14,110 nucleotides of DNA. Origin: Methylomonas sp. Lineage in GTDB: Bacteria > Pseudomonadota > Gammaproteobacteria > Methylococcales > Methylomonadaceae. A model generated the notes under the pieces. That model did not search any database, had not been told where the DNA came from, and was given only the letters and a program-made list of their open reading frames with translations. The position numbers and the translations under genes are program-made. This document shows positions 13,053 through 14,110 of the stretch, piece after piece; the first letter of the stretch is position 1, and each line of letters starts with the position of its first letter. The stretch lies in NCBI GenBank assembly GCA_028688235.1, contig JAQTYP010000030.1:1-14110 (forward strand), given 5' to 3'.

Positions 13053-13646
13053 ATGGAAGGCGTTTTACGTTGGGCTGATGCAGTTTCATTCTTTGGTGAC
13101 GAATTAGTTCAGCATGAACGTTTCCTATCGAGGGCAACCCAAACTACATATGGTTTGCTTGTTAGCCGTTCTGTACAGCAAGGACAAACTTTACTCGAGA
13201 ATCGAGAAGGGGAGCATGCCGAAGAACGGCTGGTTTTATCTCCGTTCTGGGTATCTGGGGTTGTTAACGCATTAGAATCTTGGGATGTCAGGGATGCTCC
13301 GATGGTGGTTATGTTGGCCATTAATCGTGCCCCGTGCGCATCATGTTCTCACATTCTAGCCGGCGAACTGCATGCTCTGCATCGTCGCTTCCCACTCCGC
13401 GTCGAAAAACAATATTTTATCTTGGCGTCGTTAGGTTACTATCAGGGGCGGGATTTCATGACAAATCAGCTTTCGCCAAATACATTAAACACGCGCAGCG
13501 TAGGAAGTCAGCGGTCTCAATCCGTTACGACGGATCGTGGTCTGAATGAGCTGAGCGATGCAGGCTGGCGGCTTTGTGTAATGGACTTTGGACATGGCGT
13601 TACAAGCCGCGGTAGCGAACTACTGAACTTTCTACGGCACCGATAA
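13053..13646 (+). CDS. Stand-alone protein of the cytidine deaminase-like superfamily
   Basis: A 197-residue soluble protein without signal peptide. It has the zinc-site pattern of the deaminase fold: H55-A-E57 in 'ENREGEHAEERLVLS', where E57 would be the proton shuttle, and P-C-A-S-C (94-98) with C95 and C98 as zinc ligands in 'VVMLAINRAPCASCSHILAGEL'. The following 'VEKQYFILASLGYYQG' (117-132), 'DRGLNELSDAGWRL' (161-174) and 'CVMDF' fit the later strands and helix of the fold, with a polar Ser/Thr/Asn-rich insert at 136-160. The HAE form plus PCxxC is common among bacterial deaminases that act on nucleic acids or belong to toxins, but no delivery domain or immunity gene is evident, and nucleotide metabolism is equally possible. 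It has its own promoter and a good ribosome-binding site. Superfamily fairly sure, substrate unknown. Confidence 0.7.
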   Translation: MEGVLRWADAVSFFGDELVQHERFLSRATQTTYGLLVSRSVQQGQTLLENREGEHAEERLVLSPFWVSGVVNALESWDVRDAPMVVMLAINRAPCASCSHILAGELHALHRRFPLRVEKQYFILASLGYYQGRDFMTNQLSPNTLNTRSVGSQRSQSVTTDRGLNELSDAGWRLCVMDFGHGVTSRGSELLNFLRHR

Positions 13647-13700
13647 TGGGGTTAGGCCCAAGACTGGGTTGAGTGATAAGGTCGTCAGGCACAATCATTC

Positions 13701-13727
13701 GGCGCATTACGCTATCACTAATGCACC
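13701..13727 (-). repeat. Short imperfect inverted repeat, possible dispersed element
   Basis: Read on the minus strand, GGTGCATTA (13727-13719) is followed by GTGATAGCG and TAATGCGCC (13709-13701): a nine-base stem with one G-U wobble. TAGG stands just before the stem on that strand. The pattern TAGGGTGCATTAG...GTAATGC-CC resembles an intergenic repeat I know from many bacterial genomes. Only one copy is in the window, so its repeat status cannot be shown here. It lies in the 152-base gap between the two convergent genes and could act as a bidirectional 3'-end hairpin. Confidence 0.4.
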
Positions 13728-13798
13728 CTACGCGGGCTTATGGGCTTATGGTTACCCATGTAAAACGGCAACAGCCCCTGGATAAACTTATATGAAAT

Positions 13799-14110
13799 TC
13801 ATGGTCTGATAATAACTGCTGTCCTCAACCGGCTTTTACCAAAACACGACATGCGCTCGAAGTCGTCGCGGGCAAATGGAATGAACTGGCAATCCAGTTC
13901 GCTTTGCCGGTTGTCGTCCGGGTCGGAGTCATGCATGTATAGACAATCGTTATCGAAACCGCTCATGACGACCCAATGCGGGGCTTTTTTCTGGTCCATC
14001 GCAAAGGTGCTGATCAATATCAAGGGAATGGCGCCGGATTCGAAGGCGGCGGTTAAGTCGTTCTGGCTGATATTGCTGTAATGAATAGTAATATCTTGTT
14101 GTGCCGCTTG
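13799..14110 (-). CDS. C39-like cysteine peptidase family protein, C-terminal part (5' end outside window)
   Basis: The minus-strand frame is open from the window edge to a stop at 13799-13801, giving the last 103 residues. 'GAIPLILISTFAMDQKKAPHWVVMSGFDND' is followed by 'CLYMHDSDPD', then 'QSELDCQFIPFARDDFERMSCFG' and 'LRTAVIIRP'. This is the second half of a C39-like papain-fold domain, with the catalytic-type His in 'PHWVV' and an Asp in 'HDSDPD'; it resembles the DUF3335 / peptidase C39-like group. The catalytic cysteine would lie upstream, outside the window, so activity cannot be judged. An internal TTG at 14023 could be taken as a start, but it would split the domain. It is convergent with the deaminase gene. 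Confidence 0.65.
   Translation of the reverse strand, partial: QAAQQDITIHYSNISQNDLTAAFESGAIPLILISTFAMDQKKAPHWVVMSGFDNDCLYMHDSDPDDNRQSELDCQFIPFARDDFERMSCFGKSRLRTAVIIRP

Noticed and set aside
13647..13798. Intrinsic terminator between the convergent deaminase and peptidase-like genes
   Set aside because: A short CCCA/TGGG stem and the inverted repeat are present, but no T-run follows on either strand.

Overview
The window reads as a chromosomal segment of a gammaproteobacterium with mid-range base composition. The order birA, coaX, SPOR-domain gene is typical of that class. The six-gene Hyf-like membrane complex and the general protein style would fit a methanotroph-like lineage (Methylococcales). 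That assignment is inference from gene style, not from a marker gene.

Layout. Positions 1-317 hold the 3' end of a PilZ-type gene. Positions 407-2957 hold three translationally coupled genes: biotin ligase (birA), type III pantothenate kinase (coaX) and an anchored SPOR-domain protein. Next is a 200-base gap with a perfect 12-base inverted repeat, a short palindrome and a sigma-54-like element, followed by a DUF2750 gene (3160-3573). A GNAT acetyltransferase gene (3562-4131, minus) ends inside the DUF2750 gene. It starts head-to-head with, and overlapping, a probable lipoprotein alpha/beta hydrolase (4121-5176, plus).

The centre of the window (5475-12808) is one compact operon of six genes. 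It encodes a complex I / group 4 hydrogenase-like membrane assembly: two antiporter-like subunits (HyfB- and HyfF-like), a NuoH-like subunit (HyfC), a NuoK-containing subunit (HyfE), a fused NuoC-NuoD large subunit (HyfG-like) and a NuoB-like small subunit (HyfI). The small subunit keeps its four cluster cysteines. The large subunit has lost all four cysteines that would bind nickel-iron, and no ferredoxin subunits (HyfA, HyfH) are encoded. This is therefore an energy-converting hydrogenase-related (Ehr) complex, not a hydrogenase: a putative ion pump with an unknown redox partner. The gap in front of it carries a sigma-54-like -24/-12 element and, upstream, two tandem dyad 14-mers spaced exactly 21 bases, which look like an enhancer site.

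Downstream, an interrupted dyad sits on the hyfI stop codon. A strong sigma-70-like promoter (TTGACA-16-TATGAT) then leads, through a leader with a possible 29-codon ORF, to a stand-alone protein with the zinc motifs of the cytidine-deaminase superfamily (13053-13646). A short imperfect inverted repeat and the 3' part of a convergent C39-like cysteine-peptidase-family gene close the window. The two observations most worth a second look are the Ehr operon with its possible sigma-54/enhancer control region, and the orphan deaminase with its own promoter.
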